From the NCBI GenBank assembly GCA_036960405.1, contig JBALWS010000073.1:1-21870 (forward strand): 21,870 nucleotides of DNA, given 5' to 3'. Position numbers and translations under genes: made by a program. The stretch is from Motiliproteus sp036960405 (GTDB taxonomy: Bacteria > Pseudomonadota > Gammaproteobacteria > Pseudomonadales > Balneatricaceae). The number at the start of each line of letters is the position of its first letter. Position 1 is the first letter of the stretch. The notes under the pieces were generated by a model. The model was not told where the DNA came from. It saw only the letters and a program-made list of their open reading frames with translations, and searched no databases. Shown one piece after another: positions 1 to 7,763 of this stretch.

Positions 1-55
1 TGTTTGTTAGAGGCAACCGGTCGAGTGCCGCAACAACTAATTGGGACATAGCCAT
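1..55 (-). CDS. Possible start of a downstream gene, cut by the window edge
   Basis: An ATG at 53-55 on the minus strand opens a frame without stops to the window edge (18 codons, beginning MAMSQLVVAALDRL). It lies 26 nt after the stop of the APC permease and on the same strand, so it could be the next gene of the speB-permease operon. There is no good Shine-Dalgarno sequence in front of the ATG, only an A-rich stretch, and 18 residues are too few to recognise a family. It may be chance. Confidence 0.3.
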   Translation of the reverse strand, partial: MAMSQLVVAALDRLPLTN

Positions 56-81
56 TTTTATTGGTATTGAGATGGGGCGAG

Positions 82-1509
82 TTAGGCGCTATGCCCAGCA
101 AACAGCGTTTTCTGTTGATGCTGAGCCTGCTTACGCTGCAGCTTCTCGCCACGGTGGACCAGATACTCACCCACCGCCAAGGTGATCAACACTCCACCAC
201 CCACTTGGAGCAGAATCATCAGGTCCACCGGCTCACCGGGGACCCAGAAGAACATCAGAATCGATAACAGCAGGATTGCGATACAGATAAACGACAGCGC
301 AAAACCCATCGCATTGCCGCCCGGAACCTTAAACGGACGCGGATGATCGGCGTCGGTCAATCGCAATTTCAGAAACGCCAGGTGCATGGCGATATAGGGC
401 AGCAGGAAGATAATGGCGCTGAACGAGAACAGGGTCCAGAACAGTTCTTCCACATTACTGGCCATCAGGCCGTAGACCACCATGATCGAGGTACTGATCA
501 GTCCCGTCAGCACTGCCGCACCGACAGGGCTCTGGTGCTGGGCATGAACCCGGCCAAAGATCGCCGGCAATTCCTTAGCATCAGAAGCCTCGACGGCTGC
601 CCGGTTACCACCCAGTGTCCAGGTCACCATGGTCGAAAACAACGTAAACAACGCCATCACACCGACGACCAGCGCAAAGCTGTTACCCAGCTCGCTACCA
701 CCGAATAGCTCCTTCAATGTCACCGCCAAAATATCGATCATATCGACATTGTCAGCCGGAACCGCGGCCAGCACGCCGACGGTACCGAAGATATAGAAGC
801 CTGCGGCAAACAGACCGGCAGCCAGCATCGCACGGGGAATATTGCGAGTAGGGTTGATAATCTCATCACTCTCGGCGCTGATCAGTTCGATACCCAGGCA
901 GCCGTAAACCACCACGGGTAGATACATCAGCCCCGCCTGCAGGTCACCCAACGCCGTGCTAAAACTCATATCGTTGGCAAAGCCGTTCTCCAGGCCGTAA
1001 GCGATACCCGCGCCACCCAACAGCAAGATGACCGCAAACTTGGTGATGGTGCCGATGTTAGGAATCCATTTGCTGTAATCGAGACGAATACAGTTAGCCC
1101 AGGTAGTTAACCAACACATCGCCACACCCAGCCCGATCTGCGCCCAGATACTCATATCGGGAAAGAACAGTGCCGCGAAAATGCCGGCGAACATGATATA
1201 CACCGCAGGCATCCATAAGGCGATATTGATCCAATATTGCCAGGTAATCCGCGCCGCCCAACGGGTATTAAACGCATCCCGAACCCAGGCATAGATACCA
1301 CCCTGCTCTGGATAAGAGGTGCCCAATTCAGCCGTCACCAGCGTGTTGGGAATCAGAAACAGCACGATAACCACCAGCCACCAGAAGATGGCGGCGGGCC
1401 CCACCGCAGCGGCCATCGCGATCTGATCGATCAACAGTACGGCCGAAACGGTATAGAGGGTCACATCGAGTGCAGTGAGCGTTTTTTTATGACTAAGAGG
1501 GTTACTCAT
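82..1509 (-). CDS. APC-family amino acid/polyamine permease
   Basis: This is a 475-residue polytopic inner-membrane protein of the amino acid-polyamine-organocation superfamily. About twelve hydrophobic segments are visible, from residue ~15 (ALDVTLYTVSAVLL) to ~450. Typical APC features include the conserved TM2-loop region with TAELGTSYPEQGGIYAWVRDA and a basic cytoplasmic C-terminus ending in a KLQRKQAQHQQK tail. A GAAGG sequence precedes the ATG by about 9 nt. It lies 71 nt downstream of the agmatinase on the same strand, so the two are probably cotranscribed. The context suggests import of agmatine, putrescine or arginine, or substrate/product exchange. The substrate cannot be read from the sequence. 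Family assignment is strong; substrate is inference. Confidence 0.88.
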   Translation of the reverse strand: MSNPLSHKKTLTALDVTLYTVSAVLLIDQIAMAAAVGPAAIFWWLVVIVLFLIPNTLVTAELGTSYPEQGGIYAWVRDAFNTRWAARITWQYWINIALWMPAVYIMFAGIFAALFFPDMSIWAQIGLGVAMCWLTTWANCIRLDYSKWIPNIGTITKFAVILLLGGAGIAYGLENGFANDMSFSTALGDLQAGLMYLPVVVYGCLGIELISAESDEIINPTRNIPRAMLAAGLFAAGFYIFGTVGVLAAVPADNVDMIDILAVTLKELFGGSELGNSFALVVGVMALFTLFSTMVTWTLGGNRAAVEASDAKELPAIFGRVHAQHQSPVGAAVLTGLISTSIMVVYGLMASNVEELFWTLFSFSAIIFLLPYIAMHLAFLKLRLTDADHPRPFKVPGGNAMGFALSFICIAILLLSILMFFWVPGEPVDLMILLQVGGGVLITLAVGEYLVHRGEKLQRKQAQHQQKTLFAGHSA

Positions 1510-1580
1510 CGGTGGGTACCTTCATTATTTTTATATTAGTTGTTTTAAAGCTGTTGTCAGTTAATGCGGACCATTACCGA

Positions 1581-2585
1581 TTAATCTCCGGAAGCGTTGG
1601 CGTCGGCCAGCACGTAGAGAAACTCCAGCGCCAGCGTCGCGGCGGCCAGCGAGGTAATTTCTGCGTGATCGTAGGAGGGAGATACCTCCACCACGTCCAT
1701 CCCCTGCAGGTTCATGCCCTTGAGGCCACGAATCACTTTTAGGGCGCAATCGGTGCTGATCCCGGCGGCGACCGGGGTGCCGGTGCCTGGCGCAAAGGCA
1801 GGATCCAGGCCGTCGACGTCGAAACTGACATAGGCCTTATGGTCGCCGACGCGAGCGCGAATTCTCTCCAGCACCGCTGCAGGGCCATGATCGTTAACCC
1901 AAGCGGCATCGAGCACTTCCAGAGGGTAGTTATCGCGATTGAACGAGGTACGGATACCGATCTGAATCGAGCGTTCGGTATCGATCAATCCCTCGTTCAT
2001 CGCATGGTAGAAGACGGTACCGTGATCGTACTTAGAACCACCGGAGTAGGTGTCGGTATGGGCATCGAAATGGATCAACGCCATCGGGCCATGCTTCTTA
2101 GCGTAAGCACGCAATAGCGGCAGACTGACGAAGTGATCACCGCCGAAGCTGAGCATCTTCTTGCCCGCATTCAAGATACGACTGGCATGAGCCTCAGCAT
2201 TGACAACAAAGCTCTCCGGTTCGCCGTATTGGAAGAAGATATCGCCGCAATCGGCCACGTTCAGGTGATCGTCTAGGGCGAAGTCCCAGGGCCAGCGTAC
2301 GCCTTCCCACACCAGGTTTGCCGAAGCGGTGCGGATCCCCTTGGGGCCCATCCGCGAACCCGAGCGACCACCACAGGCCAGATCAAACGGAATACCTGAA
2401 ACCACCACATCGGCATCGCTCTGTTCGATGTCGGTGACCGCTGGAAACTGCATAAAGGTATCGGTATAGGTGGCGTAGATAGGCACGTAATCTTCGTTGG
2501 CCTTAGCGTACGCAGCTGCCGTATCGGAGCTGGAGAATCGGTCGACAGCGTTGGCGCAGGCATCCTCGGTTTTGGGTCTGGTCAT
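1581..2585 (-). CDS. speB: Agmatinase (ureohydrolase), SpeB type
   Basis: Agmatinase hydrolyses agmatine to putrescine and urea with a two-manganese centre in the cytoplasm. The 334-residue protein carries all ureohydrolase ligands: His151 (FGGDHF), Asp174/His176/Asp178 (DAHTD) and Asp256/Asp258 (FDVDGLDP). From residue ~50 to the end it resembles E. coli SpeB closely, including LNVADCGDIFF, AGKKMLSFGGDHFVSLPLLRA and MDVVEVSPSYDHAEIT. It has about 25 extra N-terminal residues. AAGGAAG lies 5 nt before the ATG. It is first in an operon with the APC permease and is divergent from gbuA. An activator-type box with a -10-like hexamer sits about 70-110 nt upstream (2654-2700). Close paralogues acting on other guanidino compounds exist, but the SpeB-like motifs favour agmatine. 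Confidence 0.93.
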   Translation of the reverse strand: MTRPKTEDACANAVDRFSSSDTAAAYAKANEDYVPIYATYTDTFMQFPAVTDIEQSDADVVVSGIPFDLACGGRSGSRMGPKGIRTASANLVWEGVRWPWDFALDDHLNVADCGDIFFQYGEPESFVVNAEAHASRILNAGKKMLSFGGDHFVSLPLLRAYAKKHGPMALIHFDAHTDTYSGGSKYDHGTVFYHAMNEGLIDTERSIQIGIRTSFNRDNYPLEVLDAAWVNDHGPAAVLERIRARVGDHKAYVSFDVDGLDPAFAPGTGTPVAAGISTDCALKVIRGLKGMNLQGMDVVEVSPSYDHAEITSLAAATLALEFLYVLADANASGD

Positions 2586-2653
2586 CGATGCTTCCTTATT
2601 ATTGGTCTTAGATCACGTCTAGAGGCAATCTACTAGCGCGAGTCTGGTTTACC

Positions 2654-2700
2654 ATTCTGCAGTTGGATAGATGCGAACGGTATACCCTGTTCAGGGGTGC
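2654..2700 (-). promoter_or_regulatory. Box B: predicted activator box and -10 for speB-permease
   Basis: On the minus strand TGAACA-GGGTATACC occupies about 2693-2679. The hexamer CAGAAT (2659-2654, 4 of 6 matches to TATAAT) starts 28 nt downstream of the first G of GGGTATA. Boxes A (gbuA), C (second aminotransferase) and F (PuuC-like gene) have the same spacing. No -35 hexamer is apparent, as expected for an activator-dependent promoter. Function is inference from recurrence. Confidence 0.5.
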
Positions 2701-2761
2701 TGCTCTACAGTTCAAACGATGCAGGTTTCGACCGACTCGGGGCCTACCTGAACAGGGTATA
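2681..2761. repeat. 15-bp perfect inverted repeat between speB and gbuA
   Basis: The arms TATACCCTGTTCAGG (2681-2695) and CCTGAACAGGGTATA (2747-2761) are exact reverse complements separated by 51 nt. The separation is too long for an ordinary terminator hairpin. Each arm points outward to one of the two divergent genes and contains the GGGTATA box, so the repeat is best read as two copies of one operator in opposite orientation. Confidence 0.85.
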
Positions 2762-2788
2762 TCGGCGCTAGCTGCTGACTTCTAGACT
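2744..2788 (+). promoter_or_regulatory. Box A: predicted activator box and -10 for gbuA
   Basis: CTACC (2744-2748), a 6-nt spacer and GGGTATA (2755-2761) are followed by TAGACT (2783-2788), which starts 28 nt after the first G of GGGTATA. Box C shares the identical box halves and spacing, with TACACT as its -10-like hexamer. The box contains the dyad TACC-N7-GGTA. The predicted transcript start near 2795 is about 75 nt upstream of the gbuA ATG. Function is inference. Confidence 0.55.
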
Positions 2789-2868
2789 GTCACCCTACTT
2801 ACAACAACAACGACACTCGCTTGTCGGGATCCGCTTTCACCTGGGGTTCGATGGGCTCGGAGGACACG

Positions 2869-3828
2869 ATGTCAGAGAAGACTTTCTACACCCCGCTGGG
2901 CGGCAATGACATGCCGCGTTTTGGTGGCCCTGCCACCTTCATGCGCTTGCCAGCCGTAGAGCTAACTAGCGAGCTGGATGCCGCCTTTATCGGCGTTCCT
3001 TTCGATATCGGCACCTCCAACCGCCCCGGTGCTCGTCTGGCACCGCGTGAGATCCGTGACGAATCACGGATGCTGCGCCCATTCAATGTTTCCACCGGAG
3101 CCGACCCGTTCAACAGCCTGACCGTGGCCGACATCGGCGACGTTCCGATCAACACCTTTAACCTGCTGAAAAGCATCCAGATCATCGAAGGTTTTTACGA
3201 TGACGTGGTCAGTTGCGGCGTCGCACCGCTGACCATCGGCGGCGATCACACCATCACCCTGCCGATCTTGCGGGCACTGAAGAAAAAACACGGCCCTATC
3301 GGCTTGATCCATATCGATGCCCACGCCGATGTTAACGATGAGATGTTCGGTGAGAAAATCGCCCACGGCACGCCGTTCCGCCGTGCTGTAGAAGAAGGCC
3401 TGCTCGATTGTGATCGGGTGGTGCAAATAGGCCTGCGCGGCACCGGCTACTCGGCCGACGAATACGACTGGTCGCGCGACCGGGGATTTCGCGTCGTCAC
3501 TGCTGAAGAGTGCTGGCACAAATCGTTGGCACCGCTGATGGCCGAAGTCCGTGAGAAGGTCGGTGGTGGTCCGGTGCATATCAGCTTTGATATCGACGGC
3601 CTGGATCCTGCCTTCGCGCCCGGTACCGGTACCGCCGAAATCGGTGGTCTGACTGTAATGCAGGGGATCGAGATTATCCGTGGCTGCAAAGGGTTAGATA
3701 TTATCGGCGGCGATCTGGTTGAAGTGTCCCCACCATACGACAACTCCAAGAGCACATCGGTGGTAGCCGCCAACCTGCTGTACGAGATGCTTTGCGTGCT
3801 ACCTGGGGTGAATTACACCGAGCGATAA
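2869..3828 (+). CDS. gbuA: Guanidinobutyrase (4-guanidinobutyrate ureohydrolase)
   Basis: This enzyme hydrolyses 4-guanidinobutyrate to GABA and urea, the last step of the agmatine/arginine transamination and decarboxylase-independent routes. The frame is open from a TTG at 2821, but GGAGGA (2859-2864) lies 4 nt before the ATG at 2869. Starting there gives 319 residues and an N-terminus (FYTPLGGNDMPRFGG) that resembles P. aeruginosa GbuA. Manganese ligands are His127 (GGDHT), Asp150/His152/Asp154 (DAHAD) and Asp241/Asp243 (FDIDGLDP). EECWHKSLAPLMAEVREKVGGG and the C-terminal YEMLCVLPGV also match that family. A guanidinopropionase is the main alternative. It is divergent from speB and preceded by box A. 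Confidence 0.9.
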   Translation: MSEKTFYTPLGGNDMPRFGGPATFMRLPAVELTSELDAAFIGVPFDIGTSNRPGARLAPREIRDESRMLRPFNVSTGADPFNSLTVADIGDVPINTFNLLKSIQIIEGFYDDVVSCGVAPLTIGGDHTITLPILRALKKKHGPIGLIHIDAHADVNDEMFGEKIAHGTPFRRAVEEGLLDCDRVVQIGLRGTGYSADEYDWSRDRGFRVVTAEECWHKSLAPLMAEVREKVGGGPVHISFDIDGLDPAFAPGTGTAEIGGLTVMQGIEIIRGCKGLDIIGGDLVEVSPPYDNSKSTSVVAANLLYEMLCVLPGVNYTER

Positions 3829-4054
3829 GCGTTCTGAGCCTTGCTCTAATTTGTCTTCCCTCCAGCGACGGTTCAACGCACTCAGTTGTGTAAGGAGGCT
3901 ATCGGTGCAAAGAAGATACAGTTGCTGACTGCGCCTAAATTCAACTCGCTTCAGACCTTGCAGAAACACTTGGGGACTTATTCGTAGGTTCCCTAACATT
4001 TAGATGAACTCCTAACCGGAAGGGGGACGGCTAGGAGGCTATGTTAAACAGTAC
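3829..4054. other. Intergenic region with a weak hairpin
   Basis: Between the ends of the convergent gbuA and porin genes I see no gene. CTCCTAACCG (4009-4018) and CGGCTAGGAG (4028-4037) can pair with one mismatch over a 9-nt loop, but neither strand has a clear T-run after the stem, so a terminator call is weak. The 10-nt string AGGAGGCTAT occurs twice (3893-3902 and 4033-4042), which is probably chance. Confidence 0.4.
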
Positions 4055-4744
4055 TTAGAAGGTGCGCGATACTGTGAGCAATACCGTATTATCGTTTCGG
4101 AACAAACCGCTTTCTACCTTATTTTCGCTATCGATATCGTTAAATAGATAAGCCGCTGACAGGTCTACTCCAGCAACATTGCCTGAGATTCCGACGGAGA
4201 AATCAGAGTATTCACCGATATCAAACTGCTTCCAGTAATCTCCAAAGCTTCTTCCGGCATGGAGATCAACACTGATTTGCTCTGTGATCGCTTTGCTATA
4301 GTTTAGCGAAAGGTAGTGCCCTTCTTCTGATAGCTGAATCACGTCATCGGCATATTGATAGGTCAGTGATATATCACCGTAATACAACCCAAACGCAATC
4401 TCTGCATAATCGATATCGCCGGCTTGATAGCCTGGATACTGGTAATAGTAGAGCGTAGCATCGTAGCTCAGCTGTTCCGAAAAGCTCCCCGCATAGCCAA
4501 CATACCAGTCGATCTCTAGGTTAGCATCATCGCCGAAATCAACATTGCTTCCCCAAACCCCTGCAAATATGCCGTTCTCTAATGACAGGTCTAAGCTGCC
4601 TTGCAGAGTGGTATCACCTGCTGTTTGAGATGTACCCCGATAGCGATAATCGTTTGCAAAGGTCACGGTTCCAGATACATCGGCAGCGTAAACCTGGCTA
4701 CTGATCACGGTGGCTACAGCGGCTGAGATTAATAGTCGTTTCAT
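4055..4744 (-). CDS. TorF-family putative porin (Gcw_chp-type outer-membrane protein)
   Basis: The product is a 229-residue exported beta-barrel-like protein. A clear signal peptide (MKRLLISAAVATVISSQVYA) ends at a VYA-AD cleavage site. The mature part opens with VSGTVTFANDYRYRGTSQT, the hallmark of the TorF/Gcw_chp family, and continues as alternating aromatic/polar strands ending in an aromatic C-terminal residue (VSRTF), as usual for outer-membrane barrels. GAAGGA lies 5 nt before the ATG. It follows the aminotransferase on the same strand but behind a likely terminator, so it probably has its own promoter. Such proteins often accompany uptake of small nitrogen compounds, but the substrate here is unknown. 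Confidence 0.85.
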   Translation of the reverse strand: MKRLLISAAVATVISSQVYAADVSGTVTFANDYRYRGTSQTAGDTTLQGSLDLSLENGIFAGVWGSNVDFGDDANLEIDWYVGYAGSFSEQLSYDATLYYYQYPGYQAGDIDYAEIAFGLYYGDISLTYQYADDVIQLSEEGHYLSLNYSKAITEQISVDLHAGRSFGDYWKQFDIGEYSDFSVGISGNVAGVDLSAAYLFNDIDSENKVESGLFRNDNTVLLTVSRTF

Positions 4745-4861
4745 TTTTTTCCTTCTTATTTTTAGTGGGTAAAGCAGTTTTTCACTAATGTTGGGCGAAC
4801 GAAGCTGACTCGGTTGTTAACACGACCAAGTACTCACCCAGCAGATGTGATGAACAAACCC

Positions 4862-4883
4862 CCAGCGGTACTCAAACCGCTGG
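4862..4883 (-). terminator. Terminator-like hairpin after the first aminotransferase
   Basis: A perfect 8-bp GC-rich stem (CCAGCGGT at 4862-4869, ACCGCTGG at 4876-4883) with a 6-nt loop begins about 17 nt past the aminotransferase stop. Read on the minus strand it is followed by GGGTTTGTT. The T-tract is short, so termination may be partial. Confidence 0.55.
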
Positions 4884-4899
4884 CAGGAATTAGAATTGT

Positions 4900-6282
4900 T
4901 TAAGCGTTAAGATCATCTATCACCGCGTTGAGGCTTTCGGCAAGCACGTCGATGATGGTGTCGCACTGCTCTTTGGATAGAACCAGCGGCGGTGAAAGAA
5001 TAATTAAATTGCCCACGGGGCGAACGATCAGACCGCGATCTTGGCAGTGTTTGAATACCCGGTCGGTGATGCCAACGCTGGGATCAAACGATCGCTTACT
5101 GGCTTTATCAGCAACCAGCTCAACGCCGATCATAAAATGTGAGCCTCGTACGTCACCCACTATCGGCAGCTCAGCCAGCTTCTGTGCTTGAGAAAAGAAA
5201 TAGGGACCAACCTCTTTGACATGGTCGCAAATGTTCTCCTGCTCGAGAATTTCAATATTCTTCAGTGCGGCAGCACAGGCCACCGGATGGCCTGAATAGG
5301 TAAAGCCATGGGTCAGTAGACCGCCATCACACTGAGGCTTGCTGATCACCTCGTAGATATCATCCGAGATCAGGGTCGCGCCCAGTGGGATATAGCCGGA
5401 GGTCAGCCCTTTGGCGATGCAGATAATGTCCGGTGTACAGCCGTAGATCGACTCAGAGGCAAACATCTCACCCAGGCGGCCAAACGCCGTCACCACCTCA
5501 TCGGCGATATAAAGCATGTCATAGCGCTTACAGACTTCATGCATGCGCTTGTGATAACCCTGAGGGGCTACCAGCACGCCGCCAGCGCCCATGATAGGTT
5601 CGGCAATAAACGCCGCAACATTCCCCGGACCCAGCTGAAGGATGCGGTTCTCAAACTCGTCAACGAGGTAATCGCAATAGGCGGCTTCGCTAAGATCTTC
5701 TGCACCGAGCGGACGACGGTACATGTTGGCAGCAGAGACATATTCGATCATCTCATCCGGGCAATCGAAACTATGCTTGGTACCCATAATGCCGGTCAGA
5801 CCCGCTGCTAGATAGGTCGAACCGTGATAGCCATCAAGCCGCGAGATAATCTTTTTCTTGCTGTGCTGGCCTTTCACATTGAAGTAGAAATGAATCAGCC
5901 GTACCGCTGTATCGTTGGCCACCGATCCACCGCAGCCATAAAACACATGATTCAGGTTCCCCGGCGCCAGGTCGGCCAACTTAGCGGCCAGCTTCGACGC
6001 AGGTTCGTTGGTGCAATGACCGAACGGGTTGTAGTACTGCATCTGCATCACCTGTTTGGCGATAGCGTCTGCCATGGCTTTGCGACCGTGGCCAATATTC
6101 ACACACCACAGACCGGCAATACCGTCTAGATATTCATTGCCTTCACTATCTGCGACATAGGCACCTTCGGCCCGCTGTATCACCTGACTGCCTTCCTCTT
6201 TAAAGGTTGAGTAGTCGGTATAGGGGTGCATGAAGTGATTTTTATCCATTTCCCATACGACGTTTTTGGTGGTGGTCGACAT
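4900..6282 (-). CDS. Class III aminotransferase, SpuC-like (polyamine:pyruvate type)
   Basis: This PLP-dependent omega-aminotransferase has 460 residues. The predicted Schiff-base lysine is Lys291 (IAKGLTSGY), preceded by the cofactor aspartate motif ADEVVTAFGRLG. GLWCVNIGHGRKAMA and YHGSTYLAAGLTG fit the putrescine/omega-amino acid:pyruvate group. The likely reaction removes the primary amine of putrescine, agmatine or a carbamoylated derivative and hands it to pyruvate. GAGG lies 7 nt before the ATG. The gene is divergent from the M20 hydrolase across a 184-bp region with palindromic operator sites. A second, clearly homologous enzyme is encoded at 19893. A beta-alanine or taurine substrate is an alternative. 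Confidence 0.85.
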   Translation of the reverse strand: MSTTTKNVVWEMDKNHFMHPYTDYSTFKEEGSQVIQRAEGAYVADSEGNEYLDGIAGLWCVNIGHGRKAMADAIAKQVMQMQYYNPFGHCTNEPASKLAAKLADLAPGNLNHVFYGCGGSVANDTAVRLIHFYFNVKGQHSKKKIISRLDGYHGSTYLAAGLTGIMGTKHSFDCPDEMIEYVSAANMYRRPLGAEDLSEAAYCDYLVDEFENRILQLGPGNVAAFIAEPIMGAGGVLVAPQGYHKRMHEVCKRYDMLYIADEVVTAFGRLGEMFASESIYGCTPDIICIAKGLTSGYIPLGATLISDDIYEVISKPQCDGGLLTHGFTYSGHPVACAAALKNIEILEQENICDHVKEVGPYFFSQAQKLAELPIVGDVRGSHFMIGVELVADKASKRSFDPSVGITDRVFKHCQDRGLIVRPVGNLIILSPPLVLSKEQCDTIIDVLAESLNAVIDDLNA

Positions 6283-6366
6283 AGTGGTACCTCGATCATT
6301 GTCTGGTTATTCAAGCTTTTCTTGTTGTGACGACTATCTAACCAGCCTTTCCCCCTGCTTCGAAAT

Positions 6367-6403
6367 CTACCAAAAGGGATATACCTTTTGGCATATATCC
6401 CTT
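6367..6403. promoter_or_regulatory. Site D: overlapping palindromes in the aminotransferase/M20 divergent region
   Basis: AAAAGGGATATACCTTTT (6372-6389) is an 18-bp dyad with a single mismatched pair. It overlaps a wider perfect inverted repeat of AAGGGATATA (6374-6383) and TATATCCCTT (6394-6403). CTACC lies just upstream at 6367-6371, so the site resembles the CTACC...GGGTATA boxes of the window but with a 4-nt spacer. No -10 is found at the 28-nt distance on the plus strand; on the minus strand TAGATT lies at 32 nt (6369-6364). It is probably a regulator-binding site serving both genes. Confidence 0.55.
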
Positions 6404-6466
6404 AATGAGCTCGTATGAGAAAAGTATCTGTTTCCATCCAACACAGTCGTTTGACGAGGTAGACCC

Positions 6467-7714
6467 ATGAGCCAAGACACAATAAAAACCATTCGCGTCG
6501 ACGAAGACCGGCTTTGGCAGCGTTTAATGGAGATGGCTAAGATCGGTGCATCCCAAAACGGAGGTTGTAATCGACAGGCGCTGACCTCAGTCGACCAACA
6601 AGGCCGCGCTCTATTTATTCAATGGTGTGAAGCCGCCGGCTGTACCGTTCGCTGGGATAGCATCGGTAATATCTTTGCCCGTCGCCCTGGACGCAGCAAT
6701 GATCTCCCCGCCGTCATTACCGGCAGTCATCTGGATACCCAACCTACCGGTGGTAAATTTGACGGTGTTTACGGTGTTCTGGCGGGGTTGGAAGTGATCG
6801 AAACTCTAAACGACCACCAGGTTGAAACCGAACATCCGTTAGATGTGGTTGTCTGGACCAACGAAGAAGGCGCACGTTTTTCACCGGCAATGATGGGATC
6901 AGGTGTATTCAGTAACACCTTCGATCTAGATGAAACCCTGAAAATCACCGACAAAGCAGGTATTTCAGTCGGAGAGGCACTGCAACAGACAGGTTTTACC
7001 GGCTGTGACAGCAATCGTCCCTCTGCCATCAAAGCCTCCTTCGAAGCCCATATCGAGCAGGGCCCGATCCTAGAAGCCGAGCAGAAACAGGTCGGCGTAG
7101 TATCCGGCATTCAGGGTATGCGCTGGTATGACCTAAGCATCCAAGGCCAACCGGTACACGCAGGACCGACACCAATGGAGACACGCCGCGATCCCTTCAT
7201 GGGGCTGACCGCTATCTGCGACCTACTCTACCAATTAGCCGAAACTCACGCGCCCTGGGCACGGGTCACCTTTGGTGATATCAAAGCTCTTCCCGGCGTA
7301 CGTAACACCGTTCCTGAAACGCTGGTATTAGCGGTCGACTTGCGTCATCCCGACCAAGCTATATTGGACAAGATGGATCGTGAGTTCCGAGCTATTGCCA
7401 AGCAACAGGCAGCACGCTTTGAGCTCACCACCGAGATCCGCGATGAATGGAATCTGCCCGCCGTCAGCTTTTCCAAAGACTGCGTAACGACCGTTGAAGC
7501 GGCCGTTGATGCATTGGGCTACGAGTATATGCCGATGTTCAGCGGAGCCGGACATGACTCAGGCTATATAGCCAAAGTAGCCCCCACCAGCATGATCTTT
7601 GTGCCCTGCGAAAAAGGCATCAGCCATAATGAAGCAGAAAATGCTAAGCCGGAAGATCTAGCAGCCGGATGCAATGTCCTGCTACATTCAATGCTAAAGA
7701 TGGCTAAGTGCTGA
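6467..7714 (+). CDS. M20-family Zn-dependent carbamoyl-amide hydrolase (allantoate/ureidopropionase/N-carbamoyl amino acid type)
   Basis: The product is a 415-residue cytoplasmic metallohydrolase of the HyuC/AllC/beta-ureidopropionase group. Visible metal ligands are His88 (HLDT), Asp99 (KFDGVYG), Glu133/134 (NEEGARF), His195 (EAHIEQGP) and His387 (SHNEAE); the conserved GAGHDSG motif contains His363. GQPVHAGPTPMETRRDP is the dimerisation-domain signature of this group. GAGGT lies 6 nt before the ATG. These enzymes release CO2 and ammonia from an N-carbamoyl group. Next to polyamine aminotransferases and in a window with agmatine deiminase, N-carbamoyl-GABA (4-ureidobutyrate) is an attractive but untested substrate. 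It is followed 49 nt later by the LuxR-type gene and is probably cotranscribed with it. Confidence 0.85.
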   Translation: MSQDTIKTIRVDEDRLWQRLMEMAKIGASQNGGCNRQALTSVDQQGRALFIQWCEAAGCTVRWDSIGNIFARRPGRSNDLPAVITGSHLDTQPTGGKFDGVYGVLAGLEVIETLNDHQVETEHPLDVVVWTNEEGARFSPAMMGSGVFSNTFDLDETLKITDKAGISVGEALQQTGFTGCDSNRPSAIKASFEAHIEQGPILEAEQKQVGVVSGIQGMRWYDLSIQGQPVHAGPTPMETRRDPFMGLTAICDLLYQLAETHAPWARVTFGDIKALPGVRNTVPETLVLAVDLRHPDQAILDKMDREFRAIAKQQAARFELTTEIRDEWNLPAVSFSKDCVTTVEAAVDALGYEYMPMFSGAGHDSGYIAKVAPTSMIFVPCEKGISHNEAENAKPEDLAAGCNVLLHSMLKMAKC

Positions 7715-7763
7715 ATAATTCAGAAGCCAGAACGCTCTGATAACGCTACAGGCTAGGTATGCT

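Noticed and set aside
343..708. Long open frame on the plus strand opposite the APC permease
   Set aside because: It lies wholly inside a well-supported gene on the other strand, and its His/Gln/Arg-rich translation has no recognisable motif.
3064..3579. 171-codon open frame antisense to gbuA
   Set aside because: It mirrors a conserved ureohydrolase gene and shows no family motif; it is a by-product of that gene's codon use.
3893..4042. Direct repeat AGGAGGCTAT (3893-3902 and 4033-4042)
   Set aside because: Only 10 nt long and purine-rich; no gene follows either copy, so chance is likely.
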